Positions 54,714 to 64,000 of a DNA stretch of 64,000 nucleotides are shown here, in pieces. How positions within the stretch are numbered: the first letter of the stretch is position 1; each line of letters begins with the position of its first letter. The notes beneath the pieces were generated by a model. The model was not told the DNA's origin, searched no databases, and saw only the letters and a list, made by a program, of their open reading frames with translations. This DNA comes from Laspinema olomoucense D3b (GTDB lineage: Bacteria > Cyanobacteriota > Cyanobacteriia > Cyanobacteriales > Laspinemataceae): the NCBI RefSeq assembly GCF_025370785.1, contig NZ_JAMXFA010000003.1, positions 124,001-188,000 on the forward strand. The letters are read 5' to 3'. The position numbers were made by a program, and so were the translations under genes.

Positions 54714-54837
54714 AGGTTTTATTTTTATGGGGTAACAACCTCTAGGATTGTTGGGTGGCTCATTCCGTAAAGGTTGGAGTTTTCAGGCGGTGAGGGAGTG
54801 CGCGAGAGACATTGGGGGAAGCAAGCCCGGGAAAGTT

Positions 54838-55350
54838 CTAATACTCTATTAAAGTCAAAATGGGGACATTGGGGAGTCTTTGTCGTCCCTTCAAATTCTG
54901 CAATTCAATTAAAAAGCAAAAGCCCACGAGTTCAGCTTGGGCGAGTTCTAAAAGTTGGACGGTAGCAACGGCAGTTCCCCCGGTGGCAATCAGGTCATCT
55001 ACAATTAAGACCCGAGCACCGGGTTGGATGGCGTCCTGGTGCATGGAAAGGCGATCGCTGCCGTATTCCAACTCATACTCAATTTCGTGACAAGGGGCGG
55101 GTAATTTACCGGGTTTGCGAACGGGGATAAAGCCGATGCCGAGTTGATAAGCGAGGGGGACCCCAAACAGAAACCCGCGAGACTCCATGCCGACGATGCA
55201 ATCCGGTTGGAGAGGGGCACATTTTTCCGTCATGGTATCCACCGCATACCGTAAACCGTGGGGGTCTCGCAGGAGGGTGGTAATATCCCGAAACAGAATG
55301 CCCGGTTTGGGAAAGTCGGAAATGTCACGAACCAGAGATTTTATATCCAT
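54838..55350 (-). CDS. apt: Adenine phosphoribosyltransferase
   Basis: 170 residues from the ATG at 55350 (the in-frame ATG at 55455 adds 35 unlikely residues). Apt salvages adenine to AMP using PRPP. Motifs: [48 protein letters not shown], and the PRPP-binding [14 protein letters not shown]. Normal length. Single gene. Confidence 0.95.
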   Translation of the reverse strand: MDIKSLVRDISDFPKPGILFRDITTLLRDPHGLRYAVDTMTEKCAPLQPDCIVGMESRGFLFGVPLAYQLGIGFIPVRKPGKLPAPCHEIEYELEYGSDRLSMHQDAIQPGARVLIVDDLIATGGTAVATVQLLELAQAELVGFCFLIELQNLKGRQRLPNVPILTLIEY

Positions 55351-55861
55351 AAAAGTAAAGTTTAGAAGATGAAAGAGTGCCGAGGATGTAAGTTCCGTCT
55401 TCAATCCGGGGACAAGAAACCGGGAGTCTGGACCCGATTGGTTACGAATGGGCAAAGAATTTGCACCAAAACCCGGGGGTCTGCCCTCTACTGTACCGAT
55501 CGCCGAGAGGGGCGATGGCTACAATAAAACCGGCAAGGGTGCGATCGCGCTTTAAATCCTACCATTACCCAGGGAGACTCAGCCCGGGGTTGATCATCGC
55601 GATCGCCTTTCTTCAAAGGACATCTATCCCCAAACCGGGTAAAACCCGGGATCTTTTTTGGGGGAAGGCGCGGGATTGGTAGAATAAAACATTTGGGCGT
55701 TCCCTGGTGGCGGTTGCTCCTACCAGAAAGGTGAGGCAACAGGATCGTTTGGATCGCTAGATCAAAGCTCAACTCTTTAGGTCAATACTAAAATCAAAGT
55801 TAGAGAAAGAAACCTTGCGGTCAATTGCACTCAAGTCAGTCATCGATCAAGGCGAATTACA
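55351..55861. promoter_or_regulatory. Divergent region between apt and the DUF3038 gene
   Basis: About 510 bp, no gene supported. Contains HIP1-like sites near 55500, 55545 and 55600 and a CCCGGG-rich stretch. Likely holds promoters for both flanking genes, not resolved. Confidence 0.35.
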
Positions 55862-56491
55862 ATGAATGCTCCGGTAAGCGTAATGCAAACAACCCATCCA
55901 CCCGAAACGACGACTCCCATAATTTTAGAGCATCTGCCGGAACCCCCGGGATTTTCCGGGCGGGGATGCCCCAGACGCGCGCGGTTGCAAATTGACTTGC
56001 TGCTGTTGGCGATCGAAGCCTTGGATCTGAATGCAGCTCAATCGATTTTAGCCATCGCCAAAGAAGAGCAACTGCAAGATATCATTAAAAATCGGGTCTT
56101 CCTCTGGCTGCTGCGAAGCACAAATCCCCTGCGGCGCTATAGTCAACGTCGCCCCCTGAGTTTAGAGGAAGCCAAGGCGTTGGTGGCGATCGCTTGTAAG
56201 TTAGCGCGGAGGATGACCGTCACGATTCGGCAGTTACTCACGGACTATCAGCAATTGCAACACAAACAAATTCCCCTGGAGCATCATTTGCGATTATCTC
56301 ATTACCTAGAGCGCTTCCGGGCGCATTTCCGGAGTCGGATGAATCCGCGCCGTGCGGGGGTGGCGATTTATAATACCAATGAAAAGTTAAATGACCTGGC
56401 AATGGAACTGCTGGGGGAATTATTATTTTGTACCGGAACAGCAGGGATGCAACGGTTGTGGTTCAGTTTGTTTGATGGGGAGGTTGAATGA
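55862..56491 (+). CDS. DUF3038 family protein
   Basis: A 209-residue, mostly helical cyanobacterial protein of the DUF3038 family (RRARLQIDLLLLAIEALDLN, NRVFLWLLRSTNPLRRYSQR, LSLEEAKALVAIACKLARRM, LNDLAMELLGELLFCTGTAG). Function unknown. Its last four bases overlap the next start (ATGA), so it is translationally coupled to the DUF4335 gene, a pairing that recurs in cyanobacteria. Confidence 0.85.
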   Translation: MNAPVSVMQTTHPPETTTPIILEHLPEPPGFSGRGCPRRARLQIDLLLLAIEALDLNAAQSILAIAKEEQLQDIIKNRVFLWLLRSTNPLRRYSQRRPLSLEEAKALVAIACKLARRMTVTIRQLLTDYQQLQHKQIPLEHHLRLSHYLERFRAHFRSRMNPRRAGVAIYNTNEKLNDLAMELLGELLFCTGTAGMQRLWFSLFDGEVE

Positions 56492-57918
56492 GTATTCAAC
56501 GTCAATATAGTTTGCCAACTTGCAAGCTGGTGTTAGAGGGTTTAACCGACGACAATCCCTCGGGCGATCGCCAGGATGGAGCCAGACCTCTGATGTCGAT
56601 TTTGGTCAGTGCTGAGTGCTATTTACCCCCCCGGAAGGAACCCATTGCTGGGGGACAGGAGTTCTTTCAAAGTTTAGTGAATGCCGTCAGCCACTACGCC
56701 CAAGAATTTTTGAGTGGGGTCAAGCGGTTCTCGTTCTATACCCTTCCGGTGGAACGCCGAGAGGGGGTATCAACGCCGGTACAGTTGCAAAAAATTAATC
56801 CCAATTTGCATCGCTTGATTGTCCACCCCCAGGAGTCTTACAACAGTGCTCCCATTGAGATTGATTTGAGTTCGGTGCAATTGTTTGATTTAGTGGAGGC
56901 GGTGGATCAATTCTGCGCGGATAGCCAGACTCTACCCCAGATCCACGGCAATTTACGCTCTGTGAGCAAACAAGAAGCCAAGGTTCACGAACCTGTCGCC
57001 AAACGAGCGTTACCGGCAACCGTAGGACTGTCGAGTTTAGCGATCGCGGCCCTCGCCTTTTTCTTTATGCCGATTCCGGAATATCAACGTCCCCTCGAAC
57101 CCGTCCCGGAAGAGAGCTCCGAGGAGTCGCGCCAGGGAACGGCAGCGATCGCCAGTGGCAATGGTCCAGGCAGCCCTCCTGCGGGTTCCCACCCAGGTCC
57201 CGCCCCCTTCGGCACAACCCTGGTGAGCAATCGCCAGATTACTGATGTCAGTGAATTGCAGCGTCTCGAACGGCAGGTTTATGAACAGATTAATCGCGCC
57301 TGGAGAACCACTCCAACTTTTAATCAGGAGTTAGTCTATCAAGTCACCGCAGGAACTGATGGGGCGATTCTGGGATATAAACCCGAAAACCAAGCGGCAC
57401 AGGATTATCAAGATGAAACCCCCCTGTTAGATTTGGTCTACATCCCCGTTGATGGGGGCACGGCAACGGCAGAAGAGGTGGCTGTCTTTAGAGTGGTGTT
57501 TGAACCCCCAAACCTACTCCAGGTGAGTCCTTGGTCAAGCGCTCAATCCGAAGTCAGCGAGGGTTCCGAAGTCCCGGAAGTCACTCCGGTAGCGGATATT
57601 CAAGATCCGGTCGTCCTAGAATCGTTACAACAGCAGATTTACGAGACGATGGACCGAGCCTGGACCCAAAATCCCGACTTTGAACGGGACCTGATCTATC
57701 GGATTTGGGTGAATTCAGAAGGGGCGATCGTAGACTACGAAGCAACGGATTCCCTGGCAAAGACTGCTCTGAATCAAACCCCCCTACAGGATTTACATCA
57801 ACCCTCCGCCGATTATGTCCGCAACACCACCGGCAGCGATTCCTCTTTGGCTGAATTCCGAGTGGTTTTTACTGCCGGTGGCATTTTGCAGGTTAGCCCC
57901 TGGAAGGGTTTTCGGTAG
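56488..57918 (+). CDS. DUF4335 family membrane protein
   Basis: 476 residues. The N-terminal 170 residues match DUF4335 (YSLPTCKLVLEGLTD, SILVSAECYLPP, FFQSLVNAVSHYAQEFLSGV, LFDLVEAVDQFCAD). One transmembrane segment is at about 172-190 (TVGLSSLAIAALAFFFMPIP). After a Pro/Gly/Ser linker there are two related C-terminal domains of about 95 residues each (LERQVYEQINRAWRTTPTF... and LQQQIYETMDRAWTQNPDF..., both ending ...FRVVF...LQVSPW). The duplicated extracytoplasmic domain is notable. Coupled to the DUF3038 gene. Confidence 0.85.
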   Translation: MSIQRQYSLPTCKLVLEGLTDDNPSGDRQDGARPLMSILVSAECYLPPRKEPIAGGQEFFQSLVNAVSHYAQEFLSGVKRFSFYTLPVERREGVSTPVQLQKINPNLHRLIVHPQESYNSAPIEIDLSSVQLFDLVEAVDQFCADSQTLPQIHGNLRSVSKQEAKVHEPVAKRALPATVGLSSLAIAALAFFFMPIPEYQRPLEPVPEESSEESRQGTAAIASGNGPGSPPAGSHPGPAPFGTTLVSNRQITDVSELQRLERQVYEQINRAWRTTPTFNQELVYQVTAGTDGAILGYKPENQAAQDYQDETPLLDLVYIPVDGGTATAEEVAVFRVVFEPPNLLQVSPWSSAQSEVSEGSEVPEVTPVADIQDPVVLESLQQQIYETMDRAWTQNPDFERDLIYRIWVNSEGAIVDYEATDSLAKTALNQTPLQDLHQPSADYVRNTTGSDSSLAEFRVVFTAGGILQVSPWKGFR

Positions 57919-58388
57919 GCGGGGTCCGGGGCAACCCTCGCCCCACCTCCTTGCTCCTCCTGGATTCTCGCTCACGGATAGGCCGCTTCAGTCCGGTCCT
58001 AACACCTTTACCTGAACGGGTTCTAGCCTTCCATACCCTCGGGAATTTTACCCCCAGGTTCCCCGGAGTGATCCAGCTACGGAGTCAGTCCTATCGCCAA
58101 CAGAAGCAGACAGGGATAGGACTTGGGCTGCTTCTAGATCTATAGCTATAGAAGATAAAAGGGAACGCCACCTGATGATTTCAAGCCCGAGTTTCGGCAG
58201 ACAACCCCGGTTGTTAGGTGGGTGGGGTCAGTCTGGACTCGGGCAAGGGCCAACTCCCAATTGCCAAGGGAGGGCGATCGCTGCTAAATGTAATTTGTTA
58301 ACTCGCAATAGTCCGTTGCAATCCACTCCAAAGCCTTCAATTCTGATAAGTCCCCCCTTAACCACCTACCACTGAGCGCTGACGCACC
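57919..58388. other. Intergenic, no gene
   Basis: GC-rich hairpin (GGCGGGGTCCGGGGCAACCC/TCGCCCCACC) just after the DUF4335 stop may be a terminator. A HIP1-like site near 58275. No gene is supported. Confidence 0.4.
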
Positions 58389-59396
58389 ATGAAAGTTGTC
58401 TTCTTCGGTACTCCCCATTTTGCTGTTCCCACCTTGCAAATTCTGTTAGCCACTCCCGAGGTTGACGTATTAGCTGTGGTGACTCAGCCAGATAGACGTC
58501 GCAGTCGCGGCAGCCACTTGGACCCCTCCCCGGTCAAAAGTTTAGCCTTAGCTCATAATCTCCCCGTCTGGCAGCCCCAACGAGTCAAAAAAGATGCCGA
58601 GACTCTGGCTTTTCTGAGACAAACTCAGGCAGATTTATTCGTGGTGGTGGCTTATGGACAGATTTTATCTCAGGAAATTTTGGATATGCCCGCCCTGGGT
58701 TGTGTGAATGTCCATGCCTCTCTCTTACCTAAATACCGAGGGGCGGCTCCGATTCAATGGTCTCTGTACAATGGGGACGCGGAAACTGGCGTCACGACGA
58801 TGCAAATGGAGGCAGGATTGGACACCGGGCCGATGCTGCTCAAGGCTGCTGTGCCGATCGAACTTTTAGACAATGCCGATCGCTTGGCTCGTACGCTCTC
58901 TACAGTAGGGGCTGAGTTGTTGCTGGAAACGCTGGTGAAGTTAGGCCGTCAGCAAATTCAACCCGTCCCCCAAAATGACGCGGATTCGACTTATGCACCG
59001 TTAATTCAGAAAGAGGATTATGTGCTGGATTGGTCCCGCAGTGCGATCGCCCTCCATAACCAAATTCGCGGCTTTTTTCCGAACTGCATGGCTCAGTTTC
59101 GCGGCGAGGACCTCAAAATTATCGCCACTGCACCTGTGGGCGATCGCTACTGGGAACATCTTCCCCCATCGTTTACCGTTCTCGAACATAATTGGCCTGC
59201 CCTAATTCCTGGAGAGGGAAAACCCGGTGAAATTGTCAGTATTGCCAAACATATCGGGCCGATTATTCAAACCGGAGACGGTTTTTTACTCTTACAACAA
59301 GTCCAGGTTTCGGGTAAACGCGCTCAATCCGGTTGGGATTTTGCAAATGGGATGCATTTACTCAAGGGCGAAATGTTGGGTAACGGCAATGCCTGA
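58389..59396 (+). CDS. fmt: Methionyl-tRNA formyltransferase
   Basis: 335 residues. Fmt formylates initiator Met-tRNA using 10-formyl-THF. Motifs: [48 protein letters not shown], and [20 protein letters not shown] with the catalytic Asn-His-Asp group of the family (NVHASLLP..., GLDTGPML). The C-terminal OB-fold is present ([20 protein letters not shown]). Normal length. Confidence 0.95.
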   Translation: MKVVFFGTPHFAVPTLQILLATPEVDVLAVVTQPDRRRSRGSHLDPSPVKSLALAHNLPVWQPQRVKKDAETLAFLRQTQADLFVVVAYGQILSQEILDMPALGCVNVHASLLPKYRGAAPIQWSLYNGDAETGVTTMQMEAGLDTGPMLLKAAVPIELLDNADRLARTLSTVGAELLLETLVKLGRQQIQPVPQNDADSTYAPLIQKEDYVLDWSRSAIALHNQIRGFFPNCMAQFRGEDLKIIATAPVGDRYWEHLPPSFTVLEHNWPALIPGEGKPGEIVSIAKHIGPIIQTGDGFLLLQQVQVSGKRAQSGWDFANGMHLLKGEMLGNGNA

Positions 59397-59421
59397 GTGC
59401 GGATAGACACGCGATCGATGC

Positions 59422-59814
59422 CTAACTAGGAAGCGATCGCGTCTCTGGGAATTCGGATTCGCTTAAGGGTTCAAAAAAGCGGCATCCTGCACAGGGTCCT
59501 TCTGGATTGACGGCACAGCGAATCAGTTCGGATTTAGCGTTGAAGCGGCAACTGGCCTCTCCAATCACCCAACGACCCTCTACAAGGCTTTTTTCAATCG
59601 GTCGCTGCGCTGACTGAACGTACAAAGCAATATTTTGCAAGCGATAACGACCGGATTTCAGTTGATATCGATGGCGCCGTTCTAGAACTGCGTAAGTTTT
59701 TCCTTCCAGATCCAGATAGTGACCCGGTTGCGGATTCCAATCTAAATGCACTTTCCCCAAGGATTGCGAGGGTTTGGTCAATATCACCTCTGTGGGTAAA
59801 GAATCGGGTTCCAT
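59422..59814 (-). CDS. DUF6464-like conserved protein
   Basis: 130 residues, with LDLEGKTYAVLERRHRYQLK, SGRYRLQNIALYVQSAQRP, EGRWVIGEASCRFNAKSELI and RCAVNPEGPCAGCRFFE. The C-terminal cysteines (SCRF, IRCAV, PCAGC) could bind metal or an Fe-S cluster. I associate this pattern with the cyanobacterial DUF6464 family from memory. Convergent with fmt. Confidence 0.7.
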   Translation of the reverse strand: MEPDSLPTEVILTKPSQSLGKVHLDWNPQPGHYLDLEGKTYAVLERRHRYQLKSGRYRLQNIALYVQSAQRPIEKSLVEGRWVIGEASCRFNAKSELIRCAVNPEGPCAGCRFFEPLSESEFPETRSLPS

Positions 59815-60248
59815 GATTCCTCTGTGATGTTCTTTACCTTTTTACGTTACCTTACACCGCCTCTGGATGCCGATACTCCTCCAGATCCCTTTAGCTTTGA
59901 TTCGCCTGAGACTCCACCGGGCGATCGCCGGTTATCCCCCAGTTCGGAAACGCCCTCTTTTCAGGTTAACCCCTGTCAAGCGGGCTTGATCCGGTGCGCT
60001 TCCACGCCGAACCGCCTATGGGTTTTCCTAAATTTCACCTTTTTGTAGATTTTCACCAATCCGTTTAACCCCCCTAAAATTCGATATAATTTAAACGAGA
60101 AAAGCTGTCAAAATTTTTTAATTTCTCAATCTATAACATCAAGTCGGCAGCTAGAAACAAAGCAGCGCCATCACAGCGCCTTGCAGAAACACTCGAAAGC
60201 CAAGCATAAAAAATCACAATTCGCCAGACTTAAACGGGAGAAATTGAT
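59815..60248. other. Intergenic with promoter-like elements
   Basis: Holds a TATAAT box (60085-60090) 160 bp upstream of the small gene at 60249. The frame 59824-60048 is not supported: its composition is random-like and it crosses HIP1. Confidence 0.4.
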
Positions 60249-60485
60249 ATGTTTTTAGAACAAAAATCCACGGGAAATTTGATTGAAATCGTCAAAACAG
60301 AGGATTTGTCGGACCCCAGTTGTACTGAAGTTGAGGGACGCTCTCATGCGGGAGAAGAAATGCAAGAGGTGGAGGCTTTTGCGAAAGAAGATTTGAAATT
60401 CCCCTCGGGGGAAACCCTACCCACCTGCTGGCTCGATCCGAACTATCGGGCTTCTGCGCCAGCGGCGTCATCGTCCGCAGGATAA
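60249..60485 (+). CDS. Small conserved cyanobacterial protein (78 aa)
   Basis: Starts at an ATG preceded by GGGAGAAATTGAT, a good ribosome-binding site. The peptide has IEIVKTEDLSDPSCTEVEGR, HAGEEMQEVEAFAKEDLKFP and SGETLPTCWLDPNYR, a pattern I recall from many cyanobacterial hypothetical proteins ending SGE.LP.CW.D..YR. A short Ala/Ser tail follows. Soluble. Function unknown. Confidence 0.75.
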   Translation: MFLEQKSTGNLIEIVKTEDLSDPSCTEVEGRSHAGEEMQEVEAFAKEDLKFPSGETLPTCWLDPNYRASAPAASSSAG

Positions 60486-60555
60486 AGCAAAAACGACCCT
60501 GTAGGCTATAGGAACGGGGGGTACTGGGGTATCCCCATCGCTGAAACGACGCTGC

Positions 60556-63500
60556 TCATTCCATGACGCGATCGCTCGGTTTTTTTCCCTCGATTTCACC
60601 GGGCGATCGCGGCGTGAGGGGTAAACTCATGATAAACTCTGTCCCCTCTCCTGGAGTAGAAATACAGCGCAGTTTTCCCCCATGTTTTTCTACCACAATG
60701 GAGTAGGCAATTGATAGTCCTAAACCCGTCCCTTTTCCGACGGGTTTGGTTGTAAAAAAGGGGTCGAAAATTTTCAACCGCACCTGTTCACTGATGCCCG
60801 GACCATTATCTGCAATCCGAACCTGTACCCAATCGCGATCGCTCACTTCGGTGCGCAGAATAATTCTCGGTAAGCGGGTTTTCCCCCGGTGTAAATCCGA
60901 TAGCATGACATCCGCAGCAGTTCCCGAAGAGCTAGAATAAGCCGGACCTTCCTCGTTACTTTCCTCAACGAATCCCTCACACCCATCCATCGCATCGATC
61001 GCATTATTTAAAATATTCATCACCACCTGATTCACTTGGGAGGCATAACAGGTAATTTTGGGGAGGTTGCCATATTCCTTGATTACCTCAATTGCGGGAT
61101 GCCCATTTTTACTCGTCAGACGAGACTGCAAAATTAACAAGGTAGAATCAATCCCCTCATGAAGATCCACCTCTTTCATCGCTGATTCATCCAAGCGCGA
61201 GAAATTTCGCAATCCCAGAACAATCTGACGAATGCGATCGGCCCCGGTTTTCAGGGAAGAAAGCAACCTCGGTAAATCTTCCAGTAAAAACTCCAAATCC
61301 ATGTCCTTGATAGCCGCTTGAATTTCCGGTTTTGAATCGGGATAATGCTGCTGATAAAGAGAGACTAAGTTAAACAAATCATCCAGATACTCTTCGGCAT
61401 GATTAATATTGCCATAGATAAAACTCACGGGGTTATTAATTTCATGAGCAATTCCCGCGACCATTTGGCCGAGACTGGACATTTTTTCAGTTTGAATCAG
61501 TTGGGCTTGGGTCTGTTTGAGGGTTTCTAGGGTTTGCGACAAGCGGAGATTTTTTTCATTTAAGGCATCATTGGCCTGATTTAAAGCCTGCGTGCGCTCT
61601 TGGACTTTTGCTTCGAGGTTGGCATAAAGCAGGGCATTTTCTAAGGCGATCGCTGCTTGGGAGGAGAGAATTTTCAAAATCTCTAGGCGGTCTTTGGTAA
61701 AGGCTCCCCGGGTTAAATTATTTTCTAAATAGAGGAAGCCTAAGGTTTTTCCCCCATTCACAATGGGAGTACATAACAAGGACTTTAACTGATGAGCCAT
61801 TACATAAGGCTCTTTTGTAAAGGCCCCTTCACAAGCCGCATCACTTAAGACTAAATTAGAGCCTGTTCGAGCTACATATTTAACGATCGCCACGGGTAAA
61901 TCGGAGCAGGTTTCAATATCAATGGATTGCTCAACCGTCACTGCATCAGCATCGGTAGAAGCGGAGGCAGATATTAACAGTTTACCGTCAACATCTAAAA
62001 TTAAAAAAGCTTTTTCGGCCCCAGCATTCTCGATGGCCGTTTTCATCAGGGTCGCCAGCAATTTATCCAGGACGATTTCACTGGCGATCGCTTGTGAGGC
62101 TTTCAGGACTGTGGTCAAATCTAGGCGATCGCTACTCTCCCGAGAGACTGAAACTACCTCGGGGCTTGGTTTTTGTCCCTTTGTGGGATGAAATTGCTCC
62201 GGGGCAACGGGGAACAAGTGGGAATAGGTAGACTCCAACTGCTGCACTTTTGCTATTGCCCCCCATTTTTTATACCCCTCCCGCGCTTCCTGCATATAGG
62301 CTTTAGCCTGGGTGAGTTTTCCTAATCCTAAATAAAATTTAGCCGCCAGTTCGTTGGCGAGGGCGGCTTCTTGCACATACTCCTGTTCTGTAGCCAGTTG
62401 GATGGCTTGATCGTACCCGTCCATCGCCTGCAATTTGTGGCCGAAAACGCGGTCTTTCTCGGCCTGAACGAGATAACATTTATGTAGATAATTCATGGGG
62501 GCATGAGCGGCCCATTTTTTCAGTCTCTTGTGGTTCGTGGCGACTTTTTTGAGGAGAATTTGGCGGTCTGGCTCCTTGGCGCGATCGCACAGGGCCATTC
62601 GCGTGAGAGAATCATACCAATAAAACAGCCCCACTACCGGCAAGGCGATCGCCCCGTCTAAATAGTTCTGAGCTTGTTCAGCATTCACCAGGGCTTCGGC
62701 GTAATTTTCAAACCAATAACACAGCATTAATTGATTCACAAAATAATCGTGCAGTCCGTTGCGGTCATTGGCTGTAATCATCAAGGAAAGCGCTTGTTCC
62801 CGATTATAGGCTTCTCCTACTAACTGATACGGATTCTCACTTCTTCCCAACAAATTCAGCACCGCTTGCCGATATATTTCATTCCATTGCATCACGGTCA
62901 TCTGTTGCCATTGGCTCAGGGAATAGCTCAAGGACGCCATTTCCCGTTCTACCTCATGGAGTTCTTTTCCAGAAAAGTATAAGTTTTGACATCGGTTTTT
63001 GGCGGCATAAGAAGCCCATTCTAAATCCCCATTTTCAATCCCGCTTCGTTCGGCTTTCTGTAACGGAATCAAGGTTTCTTTGAGATGCCGGGTCCAAGGG
63101 TTGATTAGCCCTTCTACCATCGTTAAAATTTTGGCATTGGCTTGACCGGCACCGAACTGAGATAACAGGTTTAAGGCTAATTGTCCAAATTTATACCCCA
63201 GTTCAATTTCCCAAAATACGCCAGATAAAATCACACCATAGGTGGCATAAGCAAAGGCGGACCACGGTGAATTGCCCGATTGAATGGATAAGTTCACCTG
63301 TTCAAATACAATCAGAGGCAGTAAGGAAGGGGCGGCTTGATAAGCTGCGGATACCAAGCTAGAGAGAATTCTCATAGCGGCGAGTTTCTCGGGTTCCATC
63401 ATGACTGGCAATGCCAGTAAGTCCGTTGGGTCTTTGTCCCCCATTGCCGCTTGGTTTTTTTCCCGTTGCCGTTGGATATCGGCCCGGGTGGGATGAGCTA

Positions 63501-64000
63501 TTAAATCAATCCCCAGTTGTTGGGCAATTTTTACGCCAATTTGTAGGGCTTCTAGTTGTTGGGCCTGGGCCATATAAGATTGAATCGTGAATTCATAAAT
63601 TTTGATGGCATCCAGTAGGGTTTTACTGGCTTGAATGACGGGATTAGCTAAGGTGGTCATTTGCTGGAAGTCACCACATAAATAGGCGGCTTCTGTGGCT
63701 TCTTGATAGAGGGCTAAGGTTAAGTCATAGTGGGTTTGCCAGCCATCTTTACCTAAGAATTGAATGCCTTGATTCAGATAGTTGAGAGCTGTTTCGTAGG
63801 CAGCCGATCGCTTGGCTTTTTGTCCGGCGCTGAGGTTTAATTGAGCAATTTTTTCTAGCTCTCCGGGAAACTCACTCGGTGAGATTCCTTTATTGAGTTG
63901 ATTGACGATATCAAACAGGATCTCATCTTCTCGGCGATCGCTCTTAGTCTGGTTGAGCCAGTATTGTCCGATGCTCCAATGCACCGCAGACTTGGCGGAA
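60556..64000 (-). CDS. C-terminal part of a giant GAF sensor histidine kinase (partial at window end)
   Basis: At least 1147 residues; the 5' end lies beyond the window, and codons upstream of 63984 stay open to base 64000. In order: a long helical, TPR-like region ([20 protein letters not shown] and [16 protein letters not shown]) typical of the middle of AAA-ATPase sensor kinases; a GAF domain (about 630-790: [40 protein letters not shown]); a coiled coil; the phosphotransfer box [19 protein letters not shown]; and an ATPase domain ([43 protein letters not shown]). Such proteins usually begin with a Ser/Thr kinase and AAA domain, which would lie outside the window (inference). Confidence 0.9.
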   Translation of the reverse strand, partial: SAKSAVHWSIGQYWLNQTKSDRREDEILFDIVNQLNKGISPSEFPGELEKIAQLNLSAGQKAKRSAAYETALNYLNQGIQFLGKDGWQTHYDLTLALYQEATEAAYLCGDFQQMTTLANPVIQASKTLLDAIKIYEFTIQSYMAQAQQLEALQIGVKIAQQLGIDLIAHPTRADIQRQREKNQAAMGDKDPTDLLALPVMMEPEKLAAMRILSSLVSAAYQAAPSLLPLIVFEQVNLSIQSGNSPWSAFAYATYGVILSGVFWEIELGYKFGQLALNLLSQFGAGQANAKILTMVEGLINPWTRHLKETLIPLQKAERSGIENGDLEWASYAAKNRCQNLYFSGKELHEVEREMASLSYSLSQWQQMTVMQWNEIYRQAVLNLLGRSENPYQLVGEAYNREQALSLMITANDRNGLHDYFVNQLMLCYWFENYAEALVNAEQAQNYLDGAIALPVVGLFYWYDSLTRMALCDRAKEPDRQILLKKVATNHKRLKKWAAHAPMNYLHKCYLVQAEKDRVFGHKLQAMDGYDQAIQLATEQEYVQEAALANELAAKFYLGLGKLTQAKAYMQEAREGYKKWGAIAKVQQLESTYSHLFPVAPEQFHPTKGQKPSPEVVSVSRESSDRLDLTTVLKASQAIASEIVLDKLLATLMKTAIENAGAEKAFLILDVDGKLLISASASTDADAVTVEQSIDIETCSDLPVAIVKYVARTGSNLVLSDAACEGAFTKEPYVMAHQLKSLLCTPIVNGGKTLGFLYLENNLTRGAFTKDRLEILKILSSQAAIALENALLYANLEAKVQERTQALNQANDALNEKNLRLSQTLETLKQTQAQLIQTEKMSSLGQMVAGIAHEINNPVSFIYGNINHAEEYLDDLFNLVSLYQQHYPDSKPEIQAAIKDMDLEFLLEDLPRLLSSLKTGADRIRQIVLGLRNFSRLDESAMKEVDLHEGIDSTLLILQSRLTSKNGHPAIEVIKEYGNLPKITCYASQVNQVVMNILNNAIDAMDGCEGFVEESNEEGPAYSSSSGTAADVMLSDLHRGKTRLPRIILRTEVSDRDWVQVRIADNGPGISEQVRLKIFDPFFTTKPVGKGTGLGLSIAYSIVVEKHGGKLRCISTPGEGTEFIMSLPLTPRSPGEIEGKKPSDRVME

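Noticed and set aside
59824-60048. 74-codon plus frame after the DUF6464-like gene
   Set aside because: Composition not protein-like and no ribosome-binding site.

Overview
The window is chromosomal DNA of a filamentous, Oscillatoriales-type cyanobacterium. Reasons: HIP1 octamers (GCGATCGC) occur throughout, and many genes are cyanobacteria-specific: carboxysome shell genes ccmP, ccmK3 and ccmK4, the NDH-1 assembly factor CRR6, a plastid-lipid-associated (fibrillin) protein, a kaiC2-kaiB2 pair, and proteins of the DUF928, DUF3685, DUF760, DUF3038 and DUF4335 families. The genus is not determined; resemblance to Oscillatoria/Laspinema-type genomes is an inference from the repeat content.

Layout. 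0.3-2.2 kb: an IS607-type element with a broken serine recombinase (tnpA), an intact tnpB nuclease and a probable guide-RNA region. 2.4-9.5 kb: DUF928, TPR, DUF3685 and a large membrane-anchored protein with a 21-bp coding minisatellite. 10.4-17.5 kb: a Fur-family regulator (PerR/FurC type), CRR6, a pentapeptide-repeat protein, a 42-residue protein, a structured small-RNA candidate, fibrillin and msrB, separated by long gene-poor stretches. 17.8-20.0 kb: four consecutive genes for small secreted proteins that share TGNGN-type motifs. This is the best candidate here for an undescribed system. 20.6-24.2 kb: AI-2E family permease, an epimerase pseudogene, a palindromic MITE-like repeat, a lipoprotein. 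24.5-28.7 kb: a hybrid histidine kinase with about eight PAS domains. 29.2-38.8 kb: carbohydrate genes (GH31 glucosidase, amylo-1,6-glucosidase type enzyme, GT4 glycosyltransferase) interleaved with an L,D-transpeptidase, several very small genes and the Ni sensor InrS. 39.2-41.1 kb: DUF760, CcmP and two small regulators or zinc-ribbon-like proteins.

41.1-48.5 kb: a repeat-rich stretch with glyA, leuC and leuD (leuC and leuD are separated by a MITE-like repeat) and tex. 48.5-51.8 kb: kaiC2-kaiB2 facing the ccmK3-ccmK4 satellite locus. 51.9-54.7 kb: cupin, methyltransferase, a small protein and an OppB/DppB-type ABC permease. 54.8-60.5 kb: apt, the overlapping DUF3038-DUF4335 pair, fmt, a DUF6464-like protein and a small conserved protein. 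60.5 kb to the end: the C-terminal part of a very large GAF/histidine kinase that continues past the window.

How the genes fit together. leuC and leuD encode the two subunits of isopropylmalate isomerase. CcmK3, CcmK4 and CcmP are accessory carboxysome shell proteins. KaiC2 and KaiB2 form a non-canonical Kai pair with no KaiA in view. Apart from these, most of the window is single genes or two-gene units spaced by palindromic repeats, as is usual in large cyanobacterial genomes. No tRNA, rRNA or CRISPR array was recognised.
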